A DNA stretch of 51,822 bases from JAGOEX01 sp964630905 (GTDB lineage: Bacteria > UBP6 > UBA1177): contig CAZVWR010000017.1 of assembly GCA_964630905.1 (NCBI GenBank), forward strand, positions 1-51,822. The letters run 5' to 3'. Shown here one piece after another: positions 1 to 7,152 of the stretch. Numbering within the stretch: the stretch's first letter is position 1; every line of letters starts with the position of its first letter. The translations under genes and the position numbers were made by a program. The notes under the pieces were generated by a model. The model was not told the DNA's origin. It searched no databases and worked only from the letters and a program-made list of their open reading frames with translations.

Positions 1-100
1 TCTTTTTCAACTTTTCTGCGTTTTTTTATTTAACCTATGGGATGGCTGTGTTTTTTTTAAATCTAATCAATTTTCGCTTTTATTTATGGATCTTTGTAGT
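1..100. other. Left-edge non-coding stretch
   Basis: T-rich sequence downstream of the minus-strand lytic transglycosylase gene. I see no convincing coding frame, RNA gene or strong hairpin. The operon may continue beyond the window edge. Confidence 0.4.
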
Positions 101-616
101 TTATTTTTTCTTAAACCATTCAAACCACTTAAGAACACTCACGACATACTGCTTTGTTTCAGGGTGATCGTATATTCTCCCTGCGAGAAGTCCTTCTTTT
201 GTTGTCGCCTTTGTTTCGGTTGAATGGGTTCCACCGTTATAGCCGGATAGTGACTTAATAAGATCGCCTTTATTGTATGTGAGAAGTGCCGCAAGGAATT
301 TGACCGAGCAGTCAATGGCAAGTTCCGGGTTGTTCAGTTTGCCGTATTCGCATTTGAGCAGTTTTGCAGTTTGAGGCATTATCTGTGTCAGTCCATATGC
401 TCCGGCGTGGCTTTTCGCCTCAGGATTGCCGCGGGATTCCTGATAAATTATCGCTTTAACAAGGGTCGGGGTTATTTTAACTTTCTGCCCTGCTTTATTT
501 ATGTATGGGTATTTTGCGACAGACTTTTCAATAATTGCTGAGTATTTCTCATTTATCATGTTCGCAGTTGGAATGTGTATCTGACCAAGCATTAAAAATG
601 AAATGAGGAAAATCAT
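101..616 (-). CDS. Lytic transglycosylase, SLT/VirB1-like
   Basis: This 171-residue exported protein would cleave peptidoglycan glycan strands in the periplasm. An N-terminal hydrophobic segment (about residues 1-19) looks like a signal peptide. The SLT/lysozyme-like domain follows: the catalytic glutamate is E60 in YQESRGNP, then AYGLTQIMPQTA at about 72-83, and SGYNGG at 124-129 in place of the common AYNAG. The C-terminal ETKQYV motif is also typical of the family. The start codon lies in an ATGA overlap with the stop of the upstream VirB5/TrbJ-like gene, which suggests translational coupling. Small SLT proteins beside such a gene usually act as VirB1-type enzymes that open the wall for a conjugation or type IV secretion apparatus. 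The domain call is firm; the secretion role is inferred from the neighbour. Confidence 0.85.
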   Translation of the reverse strand: MIFLISFLMLGQIHIPTANMINEKYSAIIEKSVAKYPYINKAGQKVKITPTLVKAIIYQESRGNPEAKSHAGAYGLTQIMPQTAKLLKCEYGKLNNPELAIDCSVKFLAALLTYNKGDLIKSLSGYNGGTHSTETKATTKEGLLAGRIYDHPETKQYVVSVLKWFEWFKKK

Positions 617-1494
617 TTTTTCTCTTTCAATCCGAATATTTCAGATGGTTTATTCCGTTTTTTCTCTTCGCTTTCGAGTTTCTTTTTCACTTCAAGATAG
701 GCATCAGACATATCTTTTAGAAACTGTTCCTTCATGATCGCAAGATCGCTGTTTTTCTTAATATTTTCAAGCAGTTCAACAGAAATGTATTGAGACTGCA
801 TAAGGTTTGCAAGTCCGAGTGCTTCAATGTTATCATTCGATTTTGCCTGTTTTAAATATTCATCGTAATAATTTTTGAATGTGTTCTTCCTGACAATGTC
901 GTTTTTCATTTCATATTCAAGCCCAGATTCGATCCACGCCTTGTGGATCACCTTTTTTGCACTTTCCCCTTTTGTAAAATCATCTTTCATCTTTTGTGCA
1001 GCCGGATAAAGTTCGGGGAACATCACATGATTTTCATAATTTTTCAAAAGCGATTCGTGATAATTCTTTGTTTCACCACCCCATTTTGAAACATAATCAG
1101 AGTACTTTCCTTTTATCATTTCATGTCCGTTCTTAACCATGCCCGTCATTTCATTTTTGAGTTCAGAATATTCAGGCATCACTTCGTTAATGTGTTTTTC
1201 AACATCTGCAAGCCATTCGTCAGCCGATCTTTCTTTCAACTCCCTTCCCATTTTTGAAATGTCCCTGATAGTCGAAGTTGTGTTCTTGATCGAAGCGATT
1301 ATCTCAACAAACTGTGAAATGTATTCAACATAATACTGATAATCCTGTATTTGCTGCTTTATCGCAAGATTTGACATCAAAATTGTCTGTGCTTCGATCG
1401 CAGCATCAGTTGCCGGACTTGCAACCACAAGTTGCGCAGAAAGATCAATGGACAGTAACAATCCGGCGATTATTACAAGCAGCTGTTTTTTCAT
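613..1494 (-). CDS. VirB5/TrbJ-like conjugal transfer protein (tentative)
   Basis: A 293-residue protein with a clear signal peptide (MKKQLLVIIAGLLLS, cleaved near residue 20-26), then a mostly helical, Lys/Glu-rich body. The mature N-terminus has the pattern of VirB5/TrbJ minor pilus proteins: a short segment with Asp-Ala and Ala-Gln-Thr, then an amphipathic helix with repeated Ile-Gln, and an internal stretch on the theme of Ile-Ala-Ser-Ile-Lys. There are no cysteines. A good ribosome site (GGAGGGG) precedes the ATG. The gene overlaps the VirB1-like transglycosylase by 4 bp, the arrangement expected for type IV secretion genes. An alternative is an unrelated coiled-coil periplasmic protein. 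I see no VirB4, VirB6 or relaxase, so any further components must lie to the left. Confidence 0.5.
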   Translation of the reverse strand: MKKQLLVIIAGLLLSIDLSAQLVVASPATDAAIEAQTILMSNLAIKQQIQDYQYYVEYISQFVEIIASIKNTTSTIRDISKMGRELKERSADEWLADVEKHINEVMPEYSELKNEMTGMVKNGHEMIKGKYSDYVSKWGGETKNYHESLLKNYENHVMFPELYPAAQKMKDDFTKGESAKKVIHKAWIESGLEYEMKNDIVRKNTFKNYYDEYLKQAKSNDNIEALGLANLMQSQYISVELLENIKKNSDLAIMKEQFLKDMSDAYLEVKKKLESEEKKRNKPSEIFGLKEKK

Positions 1495-1525
1495 CTGATC
1501 CCCTCCATCAACTTTTTCTAATATA

Positions 1526-1544
1526 CGATATATTTAAAATATCG
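1526..1544. promoter_or_regulatory. Inverted repeat in divergent promoter region
   Basis: Perfect 6-base arms CGATAT and ATATCG flank a 7-base AT-rich centre. The repeat sits between the divergently transcribed VirB5-like gene and the lipoprotein gene at 1632. It could be an operator or overlap a promoter. No regulator is identified, so this is only a candidate. Confidence 0.25.
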
Positions 1545-1631
1545 GCAAGTTTTCTGCCCGTTTTATTTTTTTTTGCAAAATTCCACTATTATGGTTTAAT
1601 TTTCCGGAATTTTTGAACTTTTGAGGTAAAA

Positions 1632-2159
1632 ATGAAAAATCTTTCAGTTTTTTTTATGGTGCTCATCATCGTGTTCATTGCTTCCTGCACAGACACATCT
1701 CTTAAACCTGAAGAAGCCGAAAAGCTTGTAAAGGAGCGGCTTTCAAAAATGCCTGGCAGAAGCGTTTCTTTCTATCTTGGCGCTATGACAGATCCCGCCT
1801 ATCTTCCAGTTTACAAAAAGATCGCCACGGGAAAGTTTCTTACACTTAAAGAAGATGTCTTTGTTGAAGCGGCAGGAAAGAAAATGCCAATGTTTGAGGC
1901 GACACCTGAGGGAAAAAATATCTTTAAATGTGACAACAACAGGTGCTCCGTCGAAGTTTGCAAAACAGAATTTGATAAGTTCGTTTCTATTGTCAACAAA
2001 GGTAAATTTGCCAATGCAACATATCAGGTCAAAACCGTCTGCGGCGGAGAAATATATAATATTTTCAAGCCATTAGCTGATAGACAATACATTAAGCCTG
2101 AAACAGTTGAAGAAAAAGCCGAATTTGAATTTTCCAAAGATATCTGGGTGATTAAATAG
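1632..2159 (+). CDS. Predicted lipoprotein, unknown family
   Basis: 175 residues. A type II signal peptide ends in the lipobox IASC with the acylated cysteine at C19, so the mature protein should be membrane-anchored. The mature part is about 157 residues of mixed alpha/beta character, with cysteines in a short KCDNNRCSVEVC segment (about residues 97-108) and one further cysteine in VKTVCGG, possibly two disulfides. A GAGG ribosome site lies 6 bases before the ATG. I do not recognise the domain. The gene stands alone between divergent and downstream neighbours, with about 90 bp before the aminotransferase. Confidence 0.7.
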   Translation: MKNLSVFFMVLIIVFIASCTDTSLKPEEAEKLVKERLSKMPGRSVSFYLGAMTDPAYLPVYKKIATGKFLTLKEDVFVEAAGKKMPMFEATPEGKNIFKCDNNRCSVEVCKTEFDKFVSIVNKGKFANATYQVKTVCGGEIYNIFKPLADRQYIKPETVEEKAEFEFSKDIWVIK

Positions 2160-2248
2160 CATTTTTCAGATAACAAAAAATTCCTTGCTTTCCTATTATT
2201 AGTAAGTTTTAATAATAACGGTGTTGATGTTTAATTTTGGAGGAAAAT

Positions 2249-3457
2249 ATGTATCATGATCTTGAAAAGTCTTTTTCAAAAATGACTAAAAGGGCTAAAA
2301 AATCGGCGATAAGAGAGCTTCTTAAACTCACCAACAAACCGGGGCTCATCTCATTTGCCGGCGGACTTCCCGCTCCATGCACATTCCCTTCTGCTGAACT
2401 TGACGAAATAACGCATGAAGTGCTGACAAAAGAGGCGAACATCGCTCTTCAGTACGGAACAACAGAGGGAGATGACCTGCTTCGTGAACAACTTACCAAA
2501 AGATACCAGTCGATGGGTCTTAACATCACAAAGGAAAATCTTGTGATAACCACTTCAAGTCAGCAGGCACTTGACTTTCTGGGAAGAGTTTTCATCAATG
2601 AAGGAGACAAAGTTATCGTTGAACTTCCAAGCTATCTTGGCGGACTTCAGGCATTCAATGCTTTCGGGGCCGATATGGAAGGGATAAAATCTGATGAATC
2701 GGGAATGTGCCCCGTAGCACTTGAAAAGAAAATGGCTGAGCTTTCAGCTCTTGGAAAAAAACCGAAGTTCATCTATGTAATTCCAGATTTTCAGAATCCG
2801 TCAGGGATAACAATGCCCGAGTCAAGAAGAAAAGAGATCATTGACATAGCTCACAAATATGAAGTCCTCATTGTTGAAGACAGTCCCTACCGCGAACTGA
2901 GATTTGAAGGTCAGCCGCAGAAAACGATATATCAGCTTGACGAAATGGGAACGACCATCACCCTTGGAACATTTTCAAAGATATTCGTTCCCGGATTCAG
3001 GATCGGATGGATCATCGCACATCCTGCAATAATTGATAAATTTGTCACCACAAAACAGTCTGTTGATCTTTGCACACCTGCTTTTGTTCAGAGAATTGCC
3101 GCAAGATACATGGAAAAAGGGTATTTTGAAAAGAACCTGAAAAGCACCATCAGACTTTACGGCAAGAAAAAGGAAGTAATGATGCAGAGCTTTGAAAAAT
3201 ATATGCCCGATTATGTCAAATGGACAAATCCGGAAGGGGGACTTTTCCTTTTTGTATATCTTCCTGAACACATGGATGCTCAGAAACTTTTCCTGAAAGC
3301 TGTTGAAAACAATGTAGCATTTGTAATCGGACAGGTTTTTCACTGTGACGGAAGCGGAACAAATACCATGAGAATAAATTTTTCATTCTGTGATGATGAA
3401 TTTATCATTGAAGGGGTGAAAAGACTCGCCGCGGCGATAAAGGAATATAAAAACTGA
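2249..3457 (+). CDS. PLP-dependent aminotransferase, class I/II (2-aminoadipate/LysN-like)
   Basis: A cytosolic fold-type I aminotransferase of 402 residues. It resembles LysN/2-aminoadipate transaminases and the catalytic half of MocR proteins, but has no GntR DNA-binding domain. In this numbering, the Asp/Asn motif DFQNPSG is at about 180-186, EDSPY at 210-214, and the PLP-binding lysine is K244 in TFSK, followed by PGFRIGW with phosphate-binding Arg near 251. It should transfer an amino group from an amino acid to 2-oxoglutarate; the exact substrate (aromatic, branched-chain or aminoadipate) cannot be read from sequence. I chose ATG 2249 because GGAGGA sits just upstream of it; an upstream in-frame TTG at 2237 overlaps that ribosome site. 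Monocistronic: the next element is the Rhs remnant 15 bp downstream. Confidence 0.85.
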   Translation: MYHDLEKSFSKMTKRAKKSAIRELLKLTNKPGLISFAGGLPAPCTFPSAELDEITHEVLTKEANIALQYGTTEGDDLLREQLTKRYQSMGLNITKENLVITTSSQQALDFLGRVFINEGDKVIVELPSYLGGLQAFNAFGADMEGIKSDESGMCPVALEKKMAELSALGKKPKFIYVIPDFQNPSGITMPESRRKEIIDIAHKYEVLIVEDSPYRELRFEGQPQKTIYQLDEMGTTITLGTFSKIFVPGFRIGWIIAHPAIIDKFVTTKQSVDLCTPAFVQRIAARYMEKGYFEKNLKSTIRLYGKKKEVMMQSFEKYMPDYVKWTNPEGGLFLFVYLPEHMDAQKLFLKAVENNVAFVIGQVFHCDGSGTNTMRINFSFCDDEFIIEGVKRLAAAIKEYKN

Positions 3458-3523
3458 TCATTTTTTCTGTGAAAGTTCGGCAACCTTCTCAAAGTAAATC
3501 TTCCAAATAATGATGAAATACGA

Positions 3524-4030
3524 TATACTTCTGACGCACTCAATCGTAGGATAGCGAAGATGAAAAATGGAAACTACGAATACAAACTTCTTTACAGCGG
3601 TCAGCTCTCACCTATTGCACGGCTGAACGATGAAGACCGTGTGGTTGAGGAATATGTCTATGGGTCAAGAGTCAATGTCCCTGAATACATGATCAAAGAC
3701 GGCAGGAAATACAGATTCATCACAGATCACCGTGGTTCAGTCAGAATGGTCGTTGATACACATACCGGCACAGTGATGCAGCGAACAGATTATGATGAGT
3801 TTGGAATGATTATTGATGAGGATATTGCTGAAAACTGGACACCCGTCCTTTTCGGTTATGCAGGCGGATTACAGGATCGTGACACAGGACTTATCCGCTT
3901 CGGAGCAAGGGATTACGACCCAATGGTAGGAAGGTGGACAAGTAAGGAACCGTTAGGGTTTAATGGGGCGAGCAACTTCTATGTTTATGCTGAAAATGAT
4001 CCGGTGAATTTTGTGGATGTGAATGGGTTG
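3524..4030 (+). repeat. Rhs core-end direct repeat, copy 1
   Basis: About 507 bp, nearly identical to 4812-5318 with only scattered substitutions. It encodes the last part of an Rhs core, from a YTSDALNRRIAK motif to the DPVNF segment. Beyond it the two copies diverge completely into different C-terminal tips. Confidence 0.95.
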
Positions 4031-4468
4031 TGGGCAGTTACTATTTCATTTTATGCTAAATACGGTGCAACAATAAAGTTCGGTAGTAAAAATGGAGTTG
4101 ACTTTTTTAGTCTTGAAAGACTTGGAGTTGGACTTGGTATCGGGGTTATTTTTGAACCTAAAGGTGGTCCCAGATCTGAACCAAATGTGGATCATTTAGT
4201 AGAAAAAGATAGTAAAGTCTGCGAAACGACTTGGGGCGGATTTTCTGTTGATGCGGGTACTGGTCTTGCACTTATCTACTCTGCTAGTGCTAATGCAGGA
4301 TATGCTGCTGGAGGAGTTATAGAAGGATCTAATGGAAAAATTTCTTCTTTGGATTACTATAATGGAAATACCAGTGGTGTTTCGCATGGTCTTACCGGCA
4401 CTGTAGGATTCAGCATCGGCGTTTCTGTTGGTATGGATATGGGGCATGCTTTTACGAGGCAGAAATAA
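3560..4468 (+). CDS. Orphan Rhs tip: truncated Rhs core fused to a unique C-terminal domain
   Basis: 302 residues from ATG 3560. The same frame is open back to 3473 and already reads as Rhs sequence (FGNLLKVNLPN, YTSDALNRRIAK), so the gene is a 5'-truncated piece of a larger Rhs/YD-repeat protein that normally exceeds 1000 residues. No ribosome site or signal is evident, so independent expression is doubtful. Residues 1-155 carry the conserved core end with YDEFG, FGYAGGLQDRDTGLIRFGARDYDP and GRWTSKEP. After FVDVNGLW (about 156) comes a unique domain of about 145 residues that is Gly-rich and hydrophobic at its end (GLTGTVGFSIGVSVGMDMG). By analogy with Rhs polymorphic toxins this tip is the effector, but I recognise no nuclease or other catalytic motif. 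The small membrane-protein gene overlapping its stop by one base would be the immunity partner. Confidence 0.8.
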   Translation: MKNGNYEYKLLYSGQLSPIARLNDEDRVVEEYVYGSRVNVPEYMIKDGRKYRFITDHRGSVRMVVDTHTGTVMQRTDYDEFGMIIDEDIAENWTPVLFGYAGGLQDRDTGLIRFGARDYDPMVGRWTSKEPLGFNGASNFYVYAENDPVNFVDVNGLWAVTISFYAKYGATIKFGSKNGVDFFSLERLGVGLGIGVIFEPKGGPRSEPNVDHLVEKDSKVCETTWGGFSVDAGTGLALIYSASANAGYAAGGVIEGSNGKISSLDYYNGNTSGVSHGLTGTVGFSIGVSVGMDMGHAFTRQK

Positions 4469-4809
4469 TGTTTAATAAAAAAATGAGAGAATATTTAATT
4501 ACACCGGTCGTGTCTCTTTACAATGTTGTGTTTAAAAGTGAAGTGAAATACTCCGTTATACCACTCCTTATCCTTTATATGCTGTTGGTTTTTGTAGTTT
4601 TTGTTTTAAAAATAAACTCATTCCATGTTTTCACCTCAGCAATAGTTTTACAGGCCTTAATTACAATCTTGTCTTTCACCAAAATCGGTTTTTTTTCTAA
4701 GACTTGCTCTATAAAAGGATTGATGAAAGTGCAAATGACTCTTTTTCTTATGGGAAACTTTTTAGCTTTATTTTTTGTTATATACATGTACTGGTACTGG
4801 GATTTTTAA
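4468..4809 (+). CDS. Small membrane protein, candidate immunity protein for the Rhs tip
   Basis: 113 residues. The start codon overlaps the stop of the Rhs tip gene (TAATG), so the two would be translationally coupled. Three hydrophobic segments suit membrane helices: about residues 29-48, 50-75 and 90-112. A basic N-terminal stretch precedes the first. Its size, position directly after a variable Rhs C-terminus and lack of similarity to anything I know fit an immunity protein. A membrane-embedded immunity protein would suit an effector acting in the periplasm or inner membrane. This role is inferred from genomic position only. The second Rhs core copy begins 3 bp after its stop. Confidence 0.6.
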   Translation: MFNKKMREYLITPVVSLYNVVFKSEVKYSVIPLLILYMLLVFVVFVLKINSFHVFTSAIVLQALITILSFTKIGFFSKTCSIKGLMKVQMTLFLMGNFLALFFVIYMYWYWDF

Positions 4810-4811
4810 GT

Positions 4812-5318
4812 TATACTTCCGACGCACTCAATCGTAGGATAGCGAAGATGAAAAATGGAAACTACGAATACAAACTTCTTTACAGCGGTCAGCTCTCACC
4901 TATTGCACGGCTGAACGATGAAGACCGTGTGGTTGAGGAATATGTCTATGGGTCAAGAGTCAATGTCCCTGAATACATGATCAAAGACGGCAGGAAATAC
5001 AGATTCATCACAGATCACCGAGGTTCAGTCAGAATGGTCGTTGATACACACACCGGCACAGTGATGCAGAGAACAGATTATGATGAGTTTGGACTGATTA
5101 TTGATGAAGATTTAGCTGAAAACTGGACACCCGTCCTCTTCGGTTATGCAGGCGGATTACAAGATCGTGACACAGGACTCATCCGCTTCGGAGCAAGGGA
5201 TTATGACCCCATGGTCGGACGGTGGACGAGTAAGGAACCGTTAGGGTTTAATGGAAGCAGCAACTTCTATGTTTATGCAGAAAATGATCCTGTGAATTTT
5301 GTGGATGTGACGGGGTTG
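4812..5318 (+). repeat. Rhs core-end direct repeat, copy 2
   Basis: Second copy of the 0.5 kb Rhs core end, offset 1288 bp from the first. It starts within three bases of the candidate immunity stop codon and ends where the tip becomes VTGLDIL. Confidence 0.95.
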
Positions 5319-5330
5319 GATATTTTGTAA
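4812..5330 (+). pseudogene. Displaced Rhs core fragment with vestigial tip
   Basis: The reading frame is intact across the repeated core. The first ATG equivalent to that of copy 1 is at 4848, giving 160 residues. The protein stops only about seven residues after the FVDV segment, so it has essentially no effector domain and no promoter or ribosome site of its own. It looks like a leftover from tip replacement: a new core end, tip and immunity cassette arrived by recombination and pushed the older core end downstream. The short VTGLDIL tail may be the stub of a deleted tip. Longer open frames that begin upstream read out of frame through the immunity gene and are not real extensions. Confidence 0.8.
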
Positions 5331-5355
5331 GATGTGTCAGGGAAATAAAATAATC

Positions 5356-6207
5356 CTATTTTTCCTGTGAAAGTTCCAAGAATGCCTTTGAATATTTTCT
5401 AAGTTCTTTGGCAAGATATATCCTTTGTTTTTCTGTAAGAGTCTGTGAAAGTTTCCAGAATCCATCTTTTGACCGCTCTCTTCTTTTTTTCATAAGCTCT
5501 TTTTCAGTTTCATTATAAAACGCATAAGGATCATCAATAAGCTCAAGAAGCTTTTTCTTCTTTTCATCGGACTTAGGCATGAAAAGAACTGTTTTCATAT
5601 ATTCCTTTTTTCTTTCTGATGCCGCCTCAGCGAGCTTTTCCTCTTCCTGCGGAGCAAGAACGGTATCTATCATGGCAACCTGCTCATCTGTGACAGAACC
5701 GAGAAATGACTTTGCCTGCTTTATCATCTCTTTCTTCTGTTTTTTCATGTATTTATCTCTATCCATCTCAAGCTCTTTCTTTCTTTCGCGAGCACTTTTT
5801 TCAAACTTCTCAAGAGAACAGCTTATCTGTTCAGAAGAAAGGTCCATAACAAAATCTATCCCGAAATTTTTTATTTTGTCCGCTGTTTTTTTCTGGGTTG
5901 ACTCAATGAATACAAACATTTTATCAAAACTTTCTTTTGTAACCGGTCCTTTTTCCAAAGATCCGGCAAAATCATTTATGCTTGCTGCATAAACAGGAAG
6001 TTCATCTGATCTGTGCCAGCTCATAAACCCCTTGATCTCACCTTCAAGGGTGTTTTTCTGTTTTTTTTCAAGACAGGCAAAATCACTGATCTGCTTTAAT
6101 ATAAGCCAGTCCGCCTGATTATAGGCAAATTTTACAGATGTACTGCAGGCACTATTGAGCAGCATGAACATTAATCCCGAAACAATGATGAGAACATTTC
6201 TTTTCAT
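5356..6207 (-). CDS. DUF6279-type lipoprotein
   Basis: 283 residues. A lipoprotein signal peptide ends at C21 (LNSAC). The mature N-terminus has the hallmarks of the DUF6279 family: AYNQADWLI (about 28-36), then SWHRSDELPVYA (about 63-74). The rest is a long, highly charged helical body rich in Lys and Glu, and DUF6279 proteins are typically helical and of similar length. No biochemical role is established that I know of. I chose the start at 6207 rather than 6219 because GGAG lies 6 bases upstream of it, and the first ATG overlaps that ribosome site. A TATAAT hexamer on the minus strand (6239-6234) may be the -10 box. The gene converges on the Rhs remnant with a 25 bp gap. Confidence 0.75.
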   Translation of the reverse strand: MKRNVLIIVSGLMFMLLNSACSTSVKFAYNQADWLILKQISDFACLEKKQKNTLEGEIKGFMSWHRSDELPVYAASINDFAGSLEKGPVTKESFDKMFVFIESTQKKTADKIKNFGIDFVMDLSSEQISCSLEKFEKSARERKKELEMDRDKYMKKQKKEMIKQAKSFLGSVTDEQVAMIDTVLAPQEEEKLAEAASERKKEYMKTVLFMPKSDEKKKKLLELIDDPYAFYNETEKELMKKRRERSKDGFWKLSQTLTEKQRIYLAKELRKYSKAFLELSQEK

Positions 6208-6267
6208 AATTTTCTCCATAAAAAAACCGGACTATTATATCCGTAATCTTATATAATTCCCACTTTT

Positions 6268-6295
6268 TTGACTTTAAAGGTATCAGGTCTAAAAT
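6268..6295 (+). promoter_or_regulatory. Predicted sigma70-type promoter of the lipid operon
   Basis: TTGACT (6268-6273), a 16-base spacer and TAAAAT (6290-6295), about 48 bp before the ATG of the CDP-alcohol phosphatidyltransferase. Same spacing and a nearly identical -10 box to the candidate at 18661. Confidence 0.55.
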
Positions 6296-6342
6296 ATATA
6301 GGTTTTTTTATTTTTTTATTGATAAATACATTGGAGATAACA

Positions 6343-7152
6343 ATGACACTTAAACATAGATGGATGAAACTCAGAAACTTTCAGAGTGCCGATTTCTGGG
6401 CAATGGTATTTGCCAGACCTTTGACAATCCTGTTTCTCCTTCCTTTAATCGAAAAAAAATGGGTGACACCCAACAGAGTAACATTTCTGAGTGTCATTAC
6501 AAAGATTGCAGGTGTCGCTTTCATAGCTTTTGACATGAGCTACCGGGGAGGCATTGCGGGTGCAGTGCTTGTAAATCTCGGTCTCATTCTTGATAATATG
6601 GACGGAACGATAGCAAGATACCGTAACACCGCATCAAAATTCGGATTCTTCTATGATAAGGCGACCGATGCAGTTACCATGACCATCATGTTCTGGGCTA
6701 TGGGATACCGCGGGTACATCAAGACAGGTGATATGTCGGACCTGATAATACCGCTTCTTGCCGTTTCATGCATTTACATCACCGGATATTCAAAATGGGT
6801 TGCGGAAAGAGTTCTTGTAGACATAAAAATATCTGAGAAATTCCACAAATCCCAACTTAACGAATATGCAGCGGATCAGGAACAGGGTTATATCTGGACA
6901 CCCCCTCCTCAAAGATCTTTCACTGACTGGATAAAGTGGCTTGGAAAAGCATTTTTTTCCATCCTTTATTTTAATGAAGTTGACATATTCTTCTGGGCGG
7001 GACTTGCGCTGATAACTGAGAAATACTGGATATTTACCAAGTTTAATTCAGGTTTTATGCTGCTTGGTCTTTTTGTCGGACCTTTTCTTTTCGGATACAA
7101 GGTCAGAAAAAAGGAGATTGAGCTTACAAAACTTAAAAAAGGGCTTAACTGA
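6343..7152 (+). CDS. CDP-alcohol phosphatidyltransferase family membrane protein
   Basis: 269 residues from ATG 6343, chosen because GGAG lies 7 bases upstream; the frame extends to a TTG at 6268 that falls in the promoter. The enzyme moves a phosphatidyl group from a CDP-lipid to an alcohol in the inner membrane. The complete catalytic signature is visible: D84-x2-D87-G-x2-A-R92-x8-G101-x3-D105-x3-D109. A preceding VTPNRVT (41-47) is also typical. Several hydrophobic segments surround it and extend to the C-terminus. The acceptor alcohol (glycerol 3-phosphate, inositol phosphate or other) cannot be told. First gene of a four-gene run; its stop overlaps the next ATG by one base. With plsB two genes later, a phospholipid role is likely. 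Confidence 0.85.
   Translation: MTLKHRWMKLRNFQSADFWAMVFARPLTILFLLPLIEKKWVTPNRVTFLSVITKIAGVAFIAFDMSYRGGIAGAVLVNLGLILDNMDGTIARYRNTASKFGFFYDKATDAVTMTIMFWAMGYRGYIKTGDMSDLIIPLLAVSCIYITGYSKWVAERVLVDIKISEKFHKSQLNEYAADQEQGYIWTPPPQRSFTDWIKWLGKAFFSILYFNEVDIFFWAGLALITEKYWIFTKFNSGFMLLGLFVGPFLFGYKVRKKEIELTKLKKGLN

Noticed and set aside
4704..5330. Rhs fragment extended upstream to an ATG at 4704
   Set aside because: The extra residues come from reading the immunity gene out of frame. Rhs similarity begins only at 4812.
5331..5355. Possible bidirectional terminator between the Rhs remnant and the DUF6279 gene
   Set aside because: The AT-rich inverted sequence is imperfect and lacks a stable GC stem, so I do not call it.
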